Shown here piece by piece: positions 1 to 11,240 of a stretch of 64,000 bases of DNA. The translations under genes and the position numbers were made by a program. Every line of letters begins with the position of its first letter. The first letter of the stretch is position 1. The notes under the pieces are model-generated. The model was given only the letters and a program-made list of their open reading frames with translations. It had not been told where the DNA came from and made no database searches. This DNA comes from Panicum virgatum (lineage: Eukaryota > Streptophyta > Magnoliopsida > Poales > Poaceae): the NCBI RefSeq assembly GCF_016808335.1, contig NC_053138.1, positions 14,563,900 through 14,627,899 of the forward strand, read 5' to 3'.

Positions 1-216
1 TGATTTTGAATTTGAATTTGAATTTGAATTTAAATCGGTCAAACCGGCCAGTAAACCGGCCGGTATACCGGTACGAACCGGTTGAACTGAGTTTTTTGAA
101 TTCAAATTCGAATTCGGCCGGTACCGACCGATTTCCGACCAAACCGGATCAGTATACCGGTACCGGATCCCGGCGGTTTGTCTGGTCCGGTAAATTAAAC
201 CCTAAATTAAACCCTG
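1..216. mobile_element. ACCGGT-rich hAT-like non-autonomous element, right part
   Basis: The stretch is dominated by degenerate ACCGGT, GGTTTGACC and AAATTTGAATT words. Its right edge reads AAACCCTG at 209-216, just before the GC-rich upstream region of the methylesterase gene. The same word composition and the same CCCTG terminus occur in the complete copy at 36806-37244, which starts CAGGGTT. The left end lies outside the window. Membership of the hAT superfamily is inferred from the CAGGG terminus and from the imperfect 8-bp target duplication of the other copy. Confidence 0.5.
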
Positions 217-369
217 GTCGCGACTCGCGCGCTCATCCGCCTCCTAATTTTGGCGGTGGGGTCTCTGCGCGCCTCTCCCCGCCTCTTCGCCGCTCGCTTC
301 CCCAATCTCTCTCCATGACTCCATCTCCACCCACCAACTCGTCCCGCCAGCCCGATCCGCTCCCCTCGC

Positions 370-394
370 CCCCCCCCCCACCACCACCACCACC
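370..394. repeat. C-tract and (CCA)n low-complexity tract in the ICME 5' leader
   Basis: A run of C is followed by repeated CCA triplets, about 30 bp before the ICME start codon. It probably lies in the 5' UTR and may be length-polymorphic. Confidence 0.6.
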
Positions 395-421
395 GGAACG
401 CTCTCAACCGCGGGCGTGGCG

Positions 422-3400
422 ATGCAACCCGGGGACCAGACCTCCGGCGGCGACGCGGCCGCCGAGGCGGAGGCTTTCGTCCCGCTCGGCGGCCTCCACG
501 GCCTGCGCCGGCGCACCGGGCCGGTCTCGCTCGACTCCAGTCCCCGCAGCGGCCGTGCGGGCGACGGGAGGCGGTCCACCTTCCGGGAGGACGTCGGCCA
601 CGCCGCCGCCGAGACGTACCTCGTCACGGGCCTCGCCTTCACCCTGCTCGGATACCTCGGGTGATCTGCGTTTACCAATTACTGGCGATTAGCGATTCCC
701 GCTTTCTCTGAATTTAGCTGACTCCGGTCTCTGCTGAAATTTCGGATGCTGCGATCACGTGGTAGTTATCGAGTTGGATGCTTCGATCTGCTTCTATGCG
801 TTGCTTCAGTGTTAAAATTCGTTTACCGTTTCCTTGATCGACAGTGGGTTACCGTTTGAAGAATCGCACATACACTCCTCTCCGGTAAAATCATTATGGG
901 AACCGTTAGAGCAACTCCAACAGATTGATCTCCCCCTTTCCCCTTTCTCACTGTATAGGGAAATCCACTTTTTTAATTTCAACATATATGGAAGAAGTGC
1001 TCCAGCAGATTGATTTTCCCTCCTTTTATATGGAAAGGGAGATGTGATGTCTCCCCTTTCTATTGGGGATTGGAGAGAAATTATTGGGGATTGAGAAAAA
1101 ATAAAGGGGAAAGGGAGATGGAAAATCAATCTGCTGGAGTAGTTTTTTTCAACATCAATCCCCTATATTGAGAAAAAGGGGAAAGGGGAAAGGGGAAGAT
1201 CAATCTGTTAGGATGCAAGTGGGAGTAGTTAGTTTTGCTGGGTCACTCCCTTCATTTTATTTCCGCCTTTTCTGTTTTGGAACATGAATTTGGATGAGTT
1301 TTGGGCTGGCCAGGGTCCAGAGGGGAAAAATTTACATACCTGTGTACAGTTGATGTCTACTGTACGTGGAATGTCAAGGGTAATAATTTACAAGGACCTG
1401 CATGGCTGCATCCCTATTTTTTAAGATGATAAGAACCTGTATTATTGGGAGCAAGTTATGAAACATTGCTTTGCCTTTTTTTTACTATTTAAGGGGGATA
1501 CCATTGCATCTTTTACATGCGTGTACCAAAATGTTAATTTATGTTGCTAGCTAGAGATTCATATTACAGTATATAAAGTTTCTTGTCCTTTCACCACAAA
1601 TCCACAATGCACAAATGCATAGCTCCATGATCAAATTTTTTACACGCTTTCTGATTTTTCAGGGTAGGCTATCGGTGGATATCGCAGCTTATTGCGCTCC
1701 TTCTCTATGCAGTTCTACTCATGCCTGGTTTCATAAAAGGTGCACAATAAGTAATTTAGCTTTTGGCTGTTCTTGTCCTGTCCATGTTGAAAAATTACGG
1801 TTACGTATTCTTTGCCTCTTTGCTGTTTAATAATTCTTGCATCTGCAACCTTGTTTCTTTATTCTATTGATATATAGATGACACTGAAGTATGGTTGGCA
1901 TAACATATTCTAACAATTGTGTTCTAGAAAAAATATTCTAACAATCAATATTTATCCCTTTTTTCCTTTGTTTTCAGTTGGGTACTATTATTTCTTTTCA
2001 AGTCAGGTTTGTAGAAGTGTAGTCTATGGAGAACAACCAAGAAACAGGTAAGTTATGTGCTATATAAATGCAACGAATTTTGTTGTACTAGGATGGATTT
2101 ACTGAGGATTTTAGTATGCAGGTTGGATCTGTACATACCCAGAGATCACAGCAAATCTTGTCCAGTTGTGGCATTTGTAACTGGTGGAGCTTGGATCATT
2201 GGGTAAATGACAGTCTCCTCACAATACATTGTAAGGTTCCTTCATGGCGACGTTGATGATCTCTCTTATATTTAGTTACAAGGCATGGGGTGCTCTCCTT
2301 GGAAGGCGGTTGGCAGAGCGAGGAATTATAGTAGCTTGTATTGATTACAGGTGCTGATGCCTTACAAGGCTTTTGTGATGTAGTTCACTATGTACCTGTC
2401 ATTCATATTATGTTTTTGACCTTTATTTTTTAATTGGTGAGTATTAAATGATTGATTTATCTTCACTTGCTTGGTGAAAATATGAATATGTCTTGCAGAA
2501 ATTTCCCTCAAGGAACAATAAGTGACATGGTCACTGATGCTTCTGAGGGGATATCATTTGTTTGTAATAATGCTGCTAGCTTTGGAGGGGATCCTAATAA
2601 GTAAGTGATACTTCGCCATTTGTTTGCTAGTACTTGCAGTTATCTCTTTTGAGCTTTACAGCCTGCTTTAGATCCATTCAATTGTACTTTTAATAAATCA
2701 AATTATGACAAATCTGCAGAATATACTTGATGGGTCAATCAGCAGGAGCACATATTGCGGCTTGCGCTCTCTTAGACCAAGCAATCAAAGAATCTAAGGG
2801 AGAGCATACTTCTTGGAATATGGCTCAAGTAAAAGCATATTTTGGTTTATCTGGAGGGTGAGAACTTGAATTCCTAGGCTAGGCTGCTGTTTTTATTATA
2901 ATAGTAAATGCATATTAAGAATACTAGCACTTTTTAAATATTGTATCATTAATCACTTCTTAAGAGTACTAGCACAGAAAGTTATTTGTCCAATGCAAAC
3001 ACTAAAAACGTTTGCACCATGCTAGAATGATGAACCCCAATGTGAACCTGTATCTAGCCCCTCGCTTGACTTTTGGCCATCTGAAATTTCCATTTAGCGC
3101 AAAAGAATGTACAATAATCTATTGGATAAACAGTATTACAACCACTCTGTTTTCGTTGGTCTCAAACTGAGACACTAATATGGTGTTACCAATTCTACAT
3201 GACATATATGCTTATTTATGCTTCGTAGATACAACATCCAAAATTTGGTCGATCACTTCCATGAACGTGGGCTTTATCGTTCAATATTTCTCAGGTAAAC
3301 AATGTGTTATACTTGTGTTGTAGATGTTTTCGTTCTTTACTAGTACTAATTGAATAAAAGTATATTTCAGCATAATGGAGGGAGAGGAATCGTTGCCACA

Positions 3401-4787
3401 TTTCTCTCCTGAAATTGTCACCAAGAAATCAAGTGCTGAAGCGATAGCTCTACTACCCGAAATTGTACTAATGCATGGTACAGCAGATTACTCCATACCA
3501 TCATCTGCCAGGTTTGATTGTTTTTCCTTCTGGGCTGCTCATTTTAATTGTGTTATTTATACTTGAACCGGTTACATATTTCTATTCCTTTATCAGGCTT
3601 TCATTTTTTATCTAAAATTCAAATTGAATACATAAACAAAGCTGAAGGCACACTTCAGCAGTTATTCTCGATTGGAATTCTACTTCCAGATAGGGAACAG
3701 TATACCAATTTAGACTCTGGTTTTTAATATCATTTGGAATACTTCATAATAATGGCTAATTGGCAAATGCTTCAAGTTCCAGAAATGCTTAGACTTTCCA
3801 GCTGTATCGTTGTTTGCAAACACTCTTGTGCTGCTTGTAGCCTTTTTTTAATGAAAATTAGTTTGTGCGTTTTTCTTTTCTGAAACCAACTTTAGAACTG
3901 TATTATTAGTTGGGCAATCTATGTCTTTCTATTCAATACAATCATTTCCTGCTCCATCTTCAAGCTGTGAATAACTCTGTTTATTTTCTGTGCAGTGAAA
4001 CTTTTGCGGATGTCCTTAAACAAGCTGGTGGGAAAGTAAAGCTACAGTTGTATGAAGGGAAAACACATACAGATGTATTTTTACAGGTATGTTATCTTGA
4101 ATGTCCGAATATTATTAGTGCTGAAGTAGACATGTCACTTTGGTTCATACGCTTGATCAACATGCTGCTATGTGAATTGCTTTTGTGAAATTTCATGAAT
4201 TGGTTGTATAACTCAAACGAGAACGATTTCAGAACAATGCTCATTTTTACATATATTACTGCATTGAACTTCATCATGTCTTTTTCCAAAGGAACAAAAA
4301 AATTTCAACATGTGCCTGAGCTCATGATATTTGTAGTTCTGAGTGTCGTCCCTTTACTGAAATCTTAAGCCAAAAATGATTTGACTGAAAATTATCTATA
4401 TTCTTTAAGTGAGCATGCTTGAACTCTTCAAGAAACCGCTGTAAAACACTGAAGACCTATTTGAATGCTGGCATTTTACAGGAGTTCTGCACAAAATTCA
4501 TTGGAAAAATTCTGCCATCTAAAACTTCAAATACTTAACCTTTTAACTTGCCAAAATCCACCGATCCAAAATACATAAGAAAAGGATAACTTTGTTCTTA
4601 GTCTTGACTTCATGCTCCATTGTAGGATCCACTTAGAGGTGGCAGAGACCAACTGGTTGAAGATGTTATTTCTGTTATCCATGCTGATGATGCACATGCG
4701 CGTGAGAAGGATGCTTTGGCACCTACCCCTGAGCGTCTGGTTTATGAGTGGCAAATAAAGTTGGCACGCCAAATTAGCCCCTTCTAA
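422..4787 (+). CDS. ICME: Isoprenylcysteine alpha-carbonyl methylesterase (ICME), 11 exons, 413 aa
   Basis: Family role: hydrolyses the methyl ester on the C-terminal isoprenylcysteine of prenylated proteins at the endomembrane, reversing ICMT, and in Arabidopsis modulates ABA signalling. Exons by GT-AG reading: 422-660, 1663-1739, 1978-2047, 2122-2202, 2276-2350, 2499-2600, 2720-2857, 3229-3294, 3371-3511, 3996-4086, 4626-4787. They total 1242 nt with every phase matching. The protein has hydrophobic segments at about residues 65-110 (membrane anchor), an oxyanion-type TGGAW at 149-153, nucleophile motif GQSAG (Ser222), acid Asp322 in HGTADYS, and base His354 in GKTHTD. These form the alpha/beta-hydrolase triad. 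Length matches the family (about 420 aa). The first ATG in the GC-rich exon at 422 was chosen because it opens the family's acidic N-terminus. Intron 1 carries nested MITEs. No lesion seen. Confidence 0.93.
909..1214. mobile_element. MITE with a second related MITE nested inside, in ICME intron 1
   Basis: The outer terminal inverted repeats share ACAGATTGATC at 919-929 and its complement near 1197-1207. Inside, a second pair, GCTCCAGCAGATTGATTTTC at 999 and its complement ending near 1140, marks a related copy of the same family at about 998-1142. The interior of both is A/G-rich, with GGGGAAAGGGGA words. Exact outer ends and target duplications are uncertain. The family was not identified. 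Confidence 0.6.
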
Positions 4788-6277
4788 CAGGTTTTGTTTT
4801 ATTTCAAATCAATACTCTGCAGTCAGATTGATCTTTGTGGTTCCGCTTAGGTTTTCCTGTTCCTCTTCCGTTGTTTGTGATCTGTGCTCTTTTCCTCTTT
4901 CGTTGTCTGTGATCTGTGTGCTTTTGTGCGCTGCTGAGATATTTTAGTTTATTTTGTGATAGGTCTGCACGCAGAAAGGGGTTTCTCCAAGACATTTGCT
5001 CGTTGATACTATTTAGCAATTAGCAATTTATCATGCATGCAGAAGAAAGGTATGCGTCTGTGAATGTGTGCCAACTTGGGGTTTCAGAATCTGGGCCAAG
5101 CGAACGGAGCTTCAACTTCAGTCCTTGCTTAGGGGCGCCAGGTGGTCACTGATTGAAGAAAGTTTTTAGGGATCTCTAGGCTGTAGGCAATGCTCTACTG
5201 CATACTTACTTTCTTATGCTTTACACGTATTTTTTCTGTTTCTTTTGACAAATGCGTACAAAGTATATAGAATGACTATACGACCTGTAAATACAATAGG
5301 ATGTATCATAAGAATGTCACCAATTCATGGGAAAAATTGTTAGATGTAGAAACGCACTGCAACAGATTTACAGATAATGACATTCCATTTAAACAAAGTT
5401 AACAACAGAATTTTTTGCAGCAGAAAATACCCTACAGGAGCAATATATCTGTTGCCATTGAGCTCAGACATTTTTGTAGTACATAGCCTGCCACTGTCCT
5501 TTGTTTGGTCGAGCAGCGCACGGTGTCGGCAACCGCCGTGCCCGCGTGCCGGGAGGTCGGCGCCGCCTCCACGCCGTGTCGCCAGGCAGTGGCCTCTTCT
5601 CCCGGCCGCAACCTCTTGTAGGAGGAGAGGAGCAGCTCGTGTCGTGCGATGGTCGCGCTCCTGTCACCCCCCTTCCTGTGGACTCTCACCGTGCATTCAA
5701 GCATGTTAGGTGATAGCCCTGCTAATGGTGCAAAATCCACCCCTAACCCACCCCAACCCGCAGTTGTCCGGGCAATTCCTCAACCCGCCCCAACCCTCCC
5801 CCGACGCAGCTACCGCCCGCCCCAACCCACCCCTACGCCGCCGGCCAGCGGCCACCCTCCCGATTCGGGAGTCGTCCCCATCCCCGACCGCCCCGTCTGC
5901 CAGGGGGCCAGCGGCCAGCGCCCCGTCCGCCAGCGCGCCCCATCCCCGAGACCTTGACGCGCCTCCGCCAGGCCGCCTCCCGTCCCCGACGCACCTCCGC
6001 TCGGCCGGCGGTGGCGACGCGAGTCCGTGGCGGCGGTGCCGGCGGATGCCAACATCGGATGCCGGCGGCGGCCGTGCCGATCCGATTCGATCCGCCGTAT
6101 CCGTCTCTGACGAAATCTCGTCCAAAGGATTCTTGTTCGCCGTATGGTCGGTATGGCTAGCTGCATCGCATCACGTCTGCACAACTCATTAGGTCACCTA
6201 ATTGCAAGCACGCCTTCGTGTCAGGGAGTCAAATCTTGCTCCTGATGACACATGTAATCCTTGTCACCAGGAGATTA
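4788..6277. other. ICME 3' flank and intergenic DNA
   Basis: After the ICME stop there is a T-rich presumed 3' UTR to about 5350. Then comes a GC-rich block with one unassigned minus-strand ORF (5432-5740), and a proline-codon-like CCCCAACCC-rich block at about 5740-6130. All frames there are open by composition rather than conservation. I see no recognisable domain, RNA gene or complete transposon end. Confidence 0.5.
5432..5740 (-). CDS. Unassigned ORF, 102 aa, possible gene fragment
   Basis: A minus-strand ORF encodes a basic, Arg/Ala-rich product with no domain I recognise. It lies in a GC-rich island 650 bp downstream of ICME on the opposite strand. Overlapping ORFs exist on both strands, as expected for GC-rich grass DNA, so coding status is weak. 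It could be the remnant of a gene exon or an artefact of composition. Confidence 0.15.
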   Translation of the reverse strand: MDFAPLAGLSPNMLECTVRVHRKGGDRSATIARHELLLSSYKRLRPGEEATAWRHGVEAAPTSRHAGTAVADTVRCSTKQRTVAGYVLQKCLSSMATDILLL

Positions 6278-6789
6278 GGCCTCATTTAGTTGCGGGTGTA
6301 AAGTTTTTGAAATGAAATATTTTCACATTTGAAGTACTAAATATAGACTAATCACAAAAATTAATTACAGAGCTCGTTTGTAAACTACGAGATGAATTTA
6401 ATGGGCCTAATTAATTTGTCATTAGCGCATAGTTACTGTATCAATTTAGTGTCTAATCATGACCTAATTAGGCCAGTCTTAGTGGAAGGGTCATAAAAGT
6501 GTCATGGATATTAAATTTGATAACATGTACCAATAATATGAGGAGAGAGAAGAGAGGAGTGTCATCACTATGACCCTCCACTGGCACAGTTCTTAATATT
6601 CCAGTCTAGGTAACTGTGTCGATGACACTCCCACTGAGACTGGCCTTAGACCCATTAGATTTGTCTTGTAATTTACAAACAAATTATGCAATTAGTTGTT
6701 TACTTCGTCTAAATTTAATATTTCATACATATAAAATTCCCGTTCGATGTGATAGATTTGAAATTTTGAATTTTGCAAGTAAACAAGGC
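6278..6789. mobile_element. MITE of the GGCCTcgTTTAgTT family, carrying an internal MITE
   Basis: The left end is GGCCTCATTTAGTTGCG. The right end, reverse-complemented, is GCCTTGTTTACTTGC. Both are flanked by TTA (6275-6277 and 6790-6792), giving a PIF/Harbinger (Tourist)-type 3-bp target duplication. The interior has the family's conserved blocks around ACTAAATATAGACTAATC and CTACGAGATGAAT. It was later split by the element at 6471-6645. Confidence 0.65.
6471..6645. mobile_element. Tourist-like MITE, 175 bp, TSD TTA
   Basis: The terminal inverted repeats are GGCCAGTCTTAGTGG at the left and CCACTGAGACTGGCC at the right, one mismatch in 15. The element is bounded by perfect TTA duplications at 6468-6470 and 6646-6648. 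It contains GTGTCATGGATA / TGTCGATGACAC inverted words. It is nested in the MITE at 6278-6789, so it inserted later. Confidence 0.85.
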
Positions 6790-6890
6790 TTAGTTCCCTT
6801 CAAAATTCCAAAACTTTACAAGACCCCCATCACATCGAATATTTCAACATATGCATGAAGTATTAAATGTAGTTAAACAAAATAACTAAT
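6790..6890. mobile_element. Left part of a MITE split by the 22.8-kb insertion
   Basis: The sequence after TTA at 6790 reads TAGTTCCCTTCAAAATTCC and continues through CATCACATCGAATATTTC to ATGCATGAAGTATTAAATG. This is the usual order for a very common grass MITE. The continuation expected after ACTAAT (a GCATAG-type block with GAGACGAATC) is not here but resumes at 29686-29850. The two halves overlap by about 30 bp of near-identical sequence (6860-6890 and 29686-29715). Confidence 0.6.
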
Positions 6891-7115
6891 TTTTTTAGAG
6901 GAGAGGGTTGCCCCCTGTTTCATTCAAAAGAAGGAAACTGGTTTGAAACATGAGGGTTCAGAGCGTATTCGAAGGCGCGCCCGCCACTAGTTCAGAGCTA
7001 ACATGTAACACTGCAGAGCTTAATATGCTAGCTAAAGAGTCACTGAGATGAATGCCAGAAACTAATGAACTTTCCACATTCTCCTGGTGAAGCATCTCCC
7101 AGCTTGCTAGTTGGG

Positions 7116-10100
7116 TTACATCCTGCAACGAGTGATCTTCCCACATGATCGACAAAGGTCTTCCCACATGATCGACAAAGGTCTTCTGCAACTTGCTTCC
7201 AAATGGGCGATGACCTCCTCCAGATGGTGTGCGTTTCCTTCCTTGGTGAGGCAGGTCCACCGTCTGAGCATTCTTGCCACCTTTCTCTTTAACATCCTCT
7301 CGTCCTTCCAGCATCTCTCCTGAAAACAAAATTCATTCCTCGGTTTCCAAATAGACCACAACGTAGCAGAGGTACACATATTCAAAACAGCGTGATTGTT
7401 CCTACTGATCCACCACTTAGCCACACACTTAAACCCACCAGTGAGCTGAGTATCGAACAACTCAGAGAAGAAAGACCAAACAGGGAGAACAACACAACAA
7501 TAAAAAATGATATGACCAATAGACTCATCATCAGACCATAACAAGCAAGTTTTGTCAAAAACTTCCCTTCTCTTGGACAGGTTATCTCTTGTCAGGAGTT
7601 TATTATTGCTGAGAAGCCAAAGGAAAACCTGGACCCGTGGAGGGATATATAAACCCCAAATAGCACTAGGGTACACTGGCTTGACCCCACGGAAATTCAC
7701 CACTGCATAAAGGGACTGAACTGAGTAAATGCCGTTGGAATTGAAAGACCAAACTGGAGTATCTGGTTCATCAGTGAATTCAATAGACTCCGCAATGCTA
7801 ACTACTTCCCACCAGACATCCATCAGAGCCGGTGGAAAGGTTCTCCTAAAGGAGAATTTCAGTACAGAGCCATCCCAGGCATCTTTGATAGTCTTACCTT
7901 TCTCATTCACTAGAACATAAACATGCCAGAATTGAATTGCCAAACTGGAGTTTCCAAACCACCTGTCTTCCCAGAACCTAACTTTGTTACCATCCCCCAC
8001 GTTCCAAGCATACCCCATCTGAGCAGCTTGCATAGCCCAGAGGACCCCCTTCCAAAAGGGAGAAACACCTTTGTCTGGGCAACAGAAAAGATTAGGAGCA
8101 TCTGATTTATATTTATGATCAATGATTTTTCTCCACATAGACTGATTATTCAAATGATAGCGAGCAATCCAGGAAGCTAACAGACACATATTCATTTGTT
8201 GCATGTCAGGGATACCTAAGCCCCCATATTCCTGTTTTTGGGACACTGAGTGCCAATTAGCCAAATGGTATTTATGTTTCTCCTCCTCTAGATTATTCCA
8301 AAGGAAATGAGCCATCTGGGAGTTAATTAACTCGAAACCCCACTTGGGAAACTTAATGATAGACATGAGATAAGTAGGAATACTAGCAAGGCAAGACTTA
8401 AGCAGGGTCAGCCTTCCTCCATAAGAGAGGAGTTTACCCTTCCAACCAGCAATCCTCTTAATAACCTTGTCTACCACAGGTTGGATGTCCACTCTCCTAA
8501 ATTTAGCATGATGGAGGGGGATTCCCAGGTAGGTAAAAGGAAAGCAGTCGATTTGGCAGCCAAAGAGTCTAGCAAAGAGCTTACATCTCCCTTCATCCAA
8601 GCCCAGCATGAGGACATTACTTTTATCAAAGTTAACTTTCATTCCAGACAACTTCTCAAAACAGGCCAAAAGCCATTTAAAATTCCTAGCCTTATCAAGG
8701 TCATTTTGAAGGAATAGTAGAGTATCATCTGCGTATTGCAGACTAATGATTCCCCCAGGGAAGGCTTCAGACATCAGGCCTGTTATCAGACCATGACCAG
8801 CTGCTTTAATCAGCATTCTGGTGAAAACATCAGCTACTAGATTGAACAAGAGGGGTGACAAAGGATCTCCTTGTCTCAAGCCTTTCCCAGTCTTGAAATA
8901 GGAGCTATCCTCATCATTGATCCTTACACATATAGAGCTATCCCTAACTACACTATTAATCTAACACCTCCATTTGGTTCCAAAACCCCTGGTGGAGAGC
9001 ATTTCCTCAAGGAAGTTCCAGTCCACCCTATCATAGGCTTTTTCATAGTCCAGCTTTAGGATAATTCCTTCTTGTTTTTTCCTGGCAACCTCATGAATAA
9101 GTTCATGAGTTGTGATCACACTTTCCAGGATGAATCTACCTTTAATGAAGGCAGATTGGTTAGGAGCAATGAATCTATGGATGATCCTGGTCAGTCTATT
9201 ATTCAGGGCTTTAGAGAAGATTTTAAAGCTGCAGTTCAGAAGACTAATAGGTCTGAATTTTTTAAGGGATTTTGCGTCAGGTTCCTTAGGGATCAAAACC
9301 ACAGTTGCATAGTTGAGTCTTGCAAGGTTCAACTCTCCTTTATCAAAGGCATTGAAAAGACCCGTAAGATCCATCTTAATCAACTCCCAGAACCTCTGAT
9401 AAAAGAGAAAAGAGAGGCCATTAGGTCCAGGGGCTCCTTCAGCATAGGAACCAAAGACAGCCTCTTTTACTTCTTCTGAAAAGTCTGCTTCCAGAAGAGA
9501 ATTCTCTTCCTCAGAGACTTTTTCCTCCTCTTTCCAAAAGGAGTCACCTAGTTTAAAGCCTAGACTTGGTTCAAAACCAAAGAGTTTACCATAATACTCA
9601 AGTGCAAGCTTAAGCATGCTAGATGTGTCTTCTACTAAGCCATCAGGACCCTCAAGAACATTAATGGCTTTCTTCCTTCTTCTTTGGTTGGCTACAACAT
9701 GGAAGTAGGCTGTATTTCTATCACCCTCTTTAACATCCCTATCTCTTGATCTCTGTCTAGTCTTAATTTCCTCCATCCTCCAAATGTCATCAAGTTGGTC
9801 CAGAGTTCTTGCCATTTCCTCTCTTTCTAAGTTAGAAATGGAGCCATCCTCATATTTTTTTATCCAAGAGATCATATTTCTCTTTGAGCTTCTTCTTCTC
9901 TTTCTTGATGTCAGCATCTATGTTCTTGGCCCAACCTCTCAGCTTCTTCCTCAAAAGTCTAACCTTAAACTGCCAGACATTCATAGGGTTGTCAAGGCAG
10001 CAAGGGGTATTCCAGATCCTCCCAACCATCTCAGGAAAGTCAGGTTGGAGGAGCCACCAATTCTCAAATCTAAAGGGGCTCTGTTTAGGAGTACTGTTAA

Positions 10101-10792
10101 TGCCAAAGTTAATGACCAGGGGTACATGGTCACTTCCAGCTCTAGAGACACCTTTAGCACTAGCTAGGGGATATAACAGATCAAAGGAGGTATTCACCAG
10201 GATTCTATCAAGAGTAGCCATAATGGGGTTATCCTGGTTGTTAAACCAGGTAAAGCTTCTAGAAGGATTTCTAATTTCTAAGAGGCCATAAGCATTAATC
10301 CAATTATTGAAGGCATGACCAGTAGTGGTCTACCATACCATTACTTTTTTCCTTCTGATTTCTAACTAAATTGAATTCACCACCTATGATCATAGGGCCA
10401 TCCCAATTATTAGAGATGGTATTTAGTTCATCAATGAACTCCTGTTTCCCTTCCTCATAAGGAGAGCCATAAACCACTCCTAGTCTCCAAACTTTTTTGT
10501 CAACCACATTTCTAATTACAGAAGTAGAACAGAACTTGAAGTTTTGACAACCTACAAACTCTAAAAGGCTTTCCTTAATACCAATCAGAATGCCACCAGC
10601 TGTCCCATTAGCTGGCAGCCAGTGCCAAGCAAAAGAAGGATTAATGGCTCTTAAAAGAGCATCACTAAACATTTCTTTTTTTGTTTCTTGTAGACCAACA
10701 AAACTGAGATTATTGTCAACAATAAAGTCAGACACACATTTTATCCTACCAGCCTTATTCAGGCCTCTAACATTCCAAAAGGCACCTATCAT
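7116..10792 (-). pseudogene. LINE ORF2: endonuclease - reverse transcriptase - zf-RVT, broken
   Basis: Pieces in translation order: 10792-10304 (APE endonuclease, starts MIGAFWNVRG, has QETK), 10221-9850 (endonuclease end with GSDHVPL), 9917-8961 (RT fingers and palm, PISLLN and LDYEKAYDRVDW), 8879-7116 (LRQGDPLSPLLF, catalytic YADD, then a zf-RVT-like C-terminus with WLL and HIIFYC). The frame changes twice between the pieces, and a TAG interrupts the RT near 8958. The usual endonuclease motif GGDFN reads GGEFN here, a substitution at a catalytic Asp. The protein would have nicked target DNA and primed reverse transcription; this copy cannot. Confidence 0.88.
7136..7181. repeat. 23-bp perfect tandem duplication in the LINE 3' region
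   Basis: The unit TCTTCCCACATGATCGACAA plus AGG occurs twice head to tail (7136-7158 and 7159-7181), near the end of the LINE ORF2. Its length is not a multiple of three, so it shifts the reading frame at the C-terminus. Confidence 0.9.
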
Positions 10793-11240
10793 TATTAACA
10801 GTAGATATAAAATTACCCTGGCCTACAATCCTGGCCCAACTTTTCTCCCCAGCTACTAAACCATCATCCTTTAAAGGGGGTGTTTTAGAAGCTAAACCAT
10901 TGAATAATGGAGGGAGCTCTTCATTATTTATAACCACATCTAAATTTACTGGCAAGGCAATCTCAGGATTGCTATCATCAAATCTATCATTTTTAGCAAC
11001 CTCCTCAGATTTCATTATAGTGATGTTATCATCAGCTATAGAAGCATTTTTCCCTAGATTCAAGTCAACTTGATTTTCCATCTCAAACAAACAATTATTA
11101 CTCAGGAGGGCAAAGGAATTACCAGATTTGCTCTGAAAAGCCAACTCAAGGTTTTTGACTTTCAGCAGGTCTTCAGCCCTCTGCAGCATAGTTCTCCCAT
11201 CGTCAGTATGCCTCCTTGGCCTGAGATCCCTTTGAACAGG
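10767..11240 (-). pseudogene. LINE ORF1 (nucleic-acid-binding protein), 5'-truncated
   Basis: The frame runs from the LTR junction at 11240 to a stop at 10767, just overlapping the start of ORF2. It encodes an acidic, Asn-rich C-terminal segment with EKSWARIV near its end, which I read as the ORF1 protein of plant L1 elements. The N-terminal half is missing, replaced by LTR sequence. The apparent start at 11273 lies in the LTR and is not a real start. Confidence 0.6.

Larger units (their letters stand above)
6891..11240 (-). mobile_element. L1-type non-LTR retrotransposon (LINE), degenerate
   Basis: Transcription runs right to left. A T-run at 6891-6896 is the poly(A) tail seen on the opposite strand, and directly follows the putative target duplication. 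An ORF1 C-terminal part (10767-11240) and an ORF2 (about 7116-10792) with endonuclease, reverse transcriptase and a C-terminal zinc-binding RVT region are recognisable. The element is cut at 11240, where an LTR beginning TGTGGCAGAACC starts. Several frameshifts and a stop make it inactive. Confidence 0.9.
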
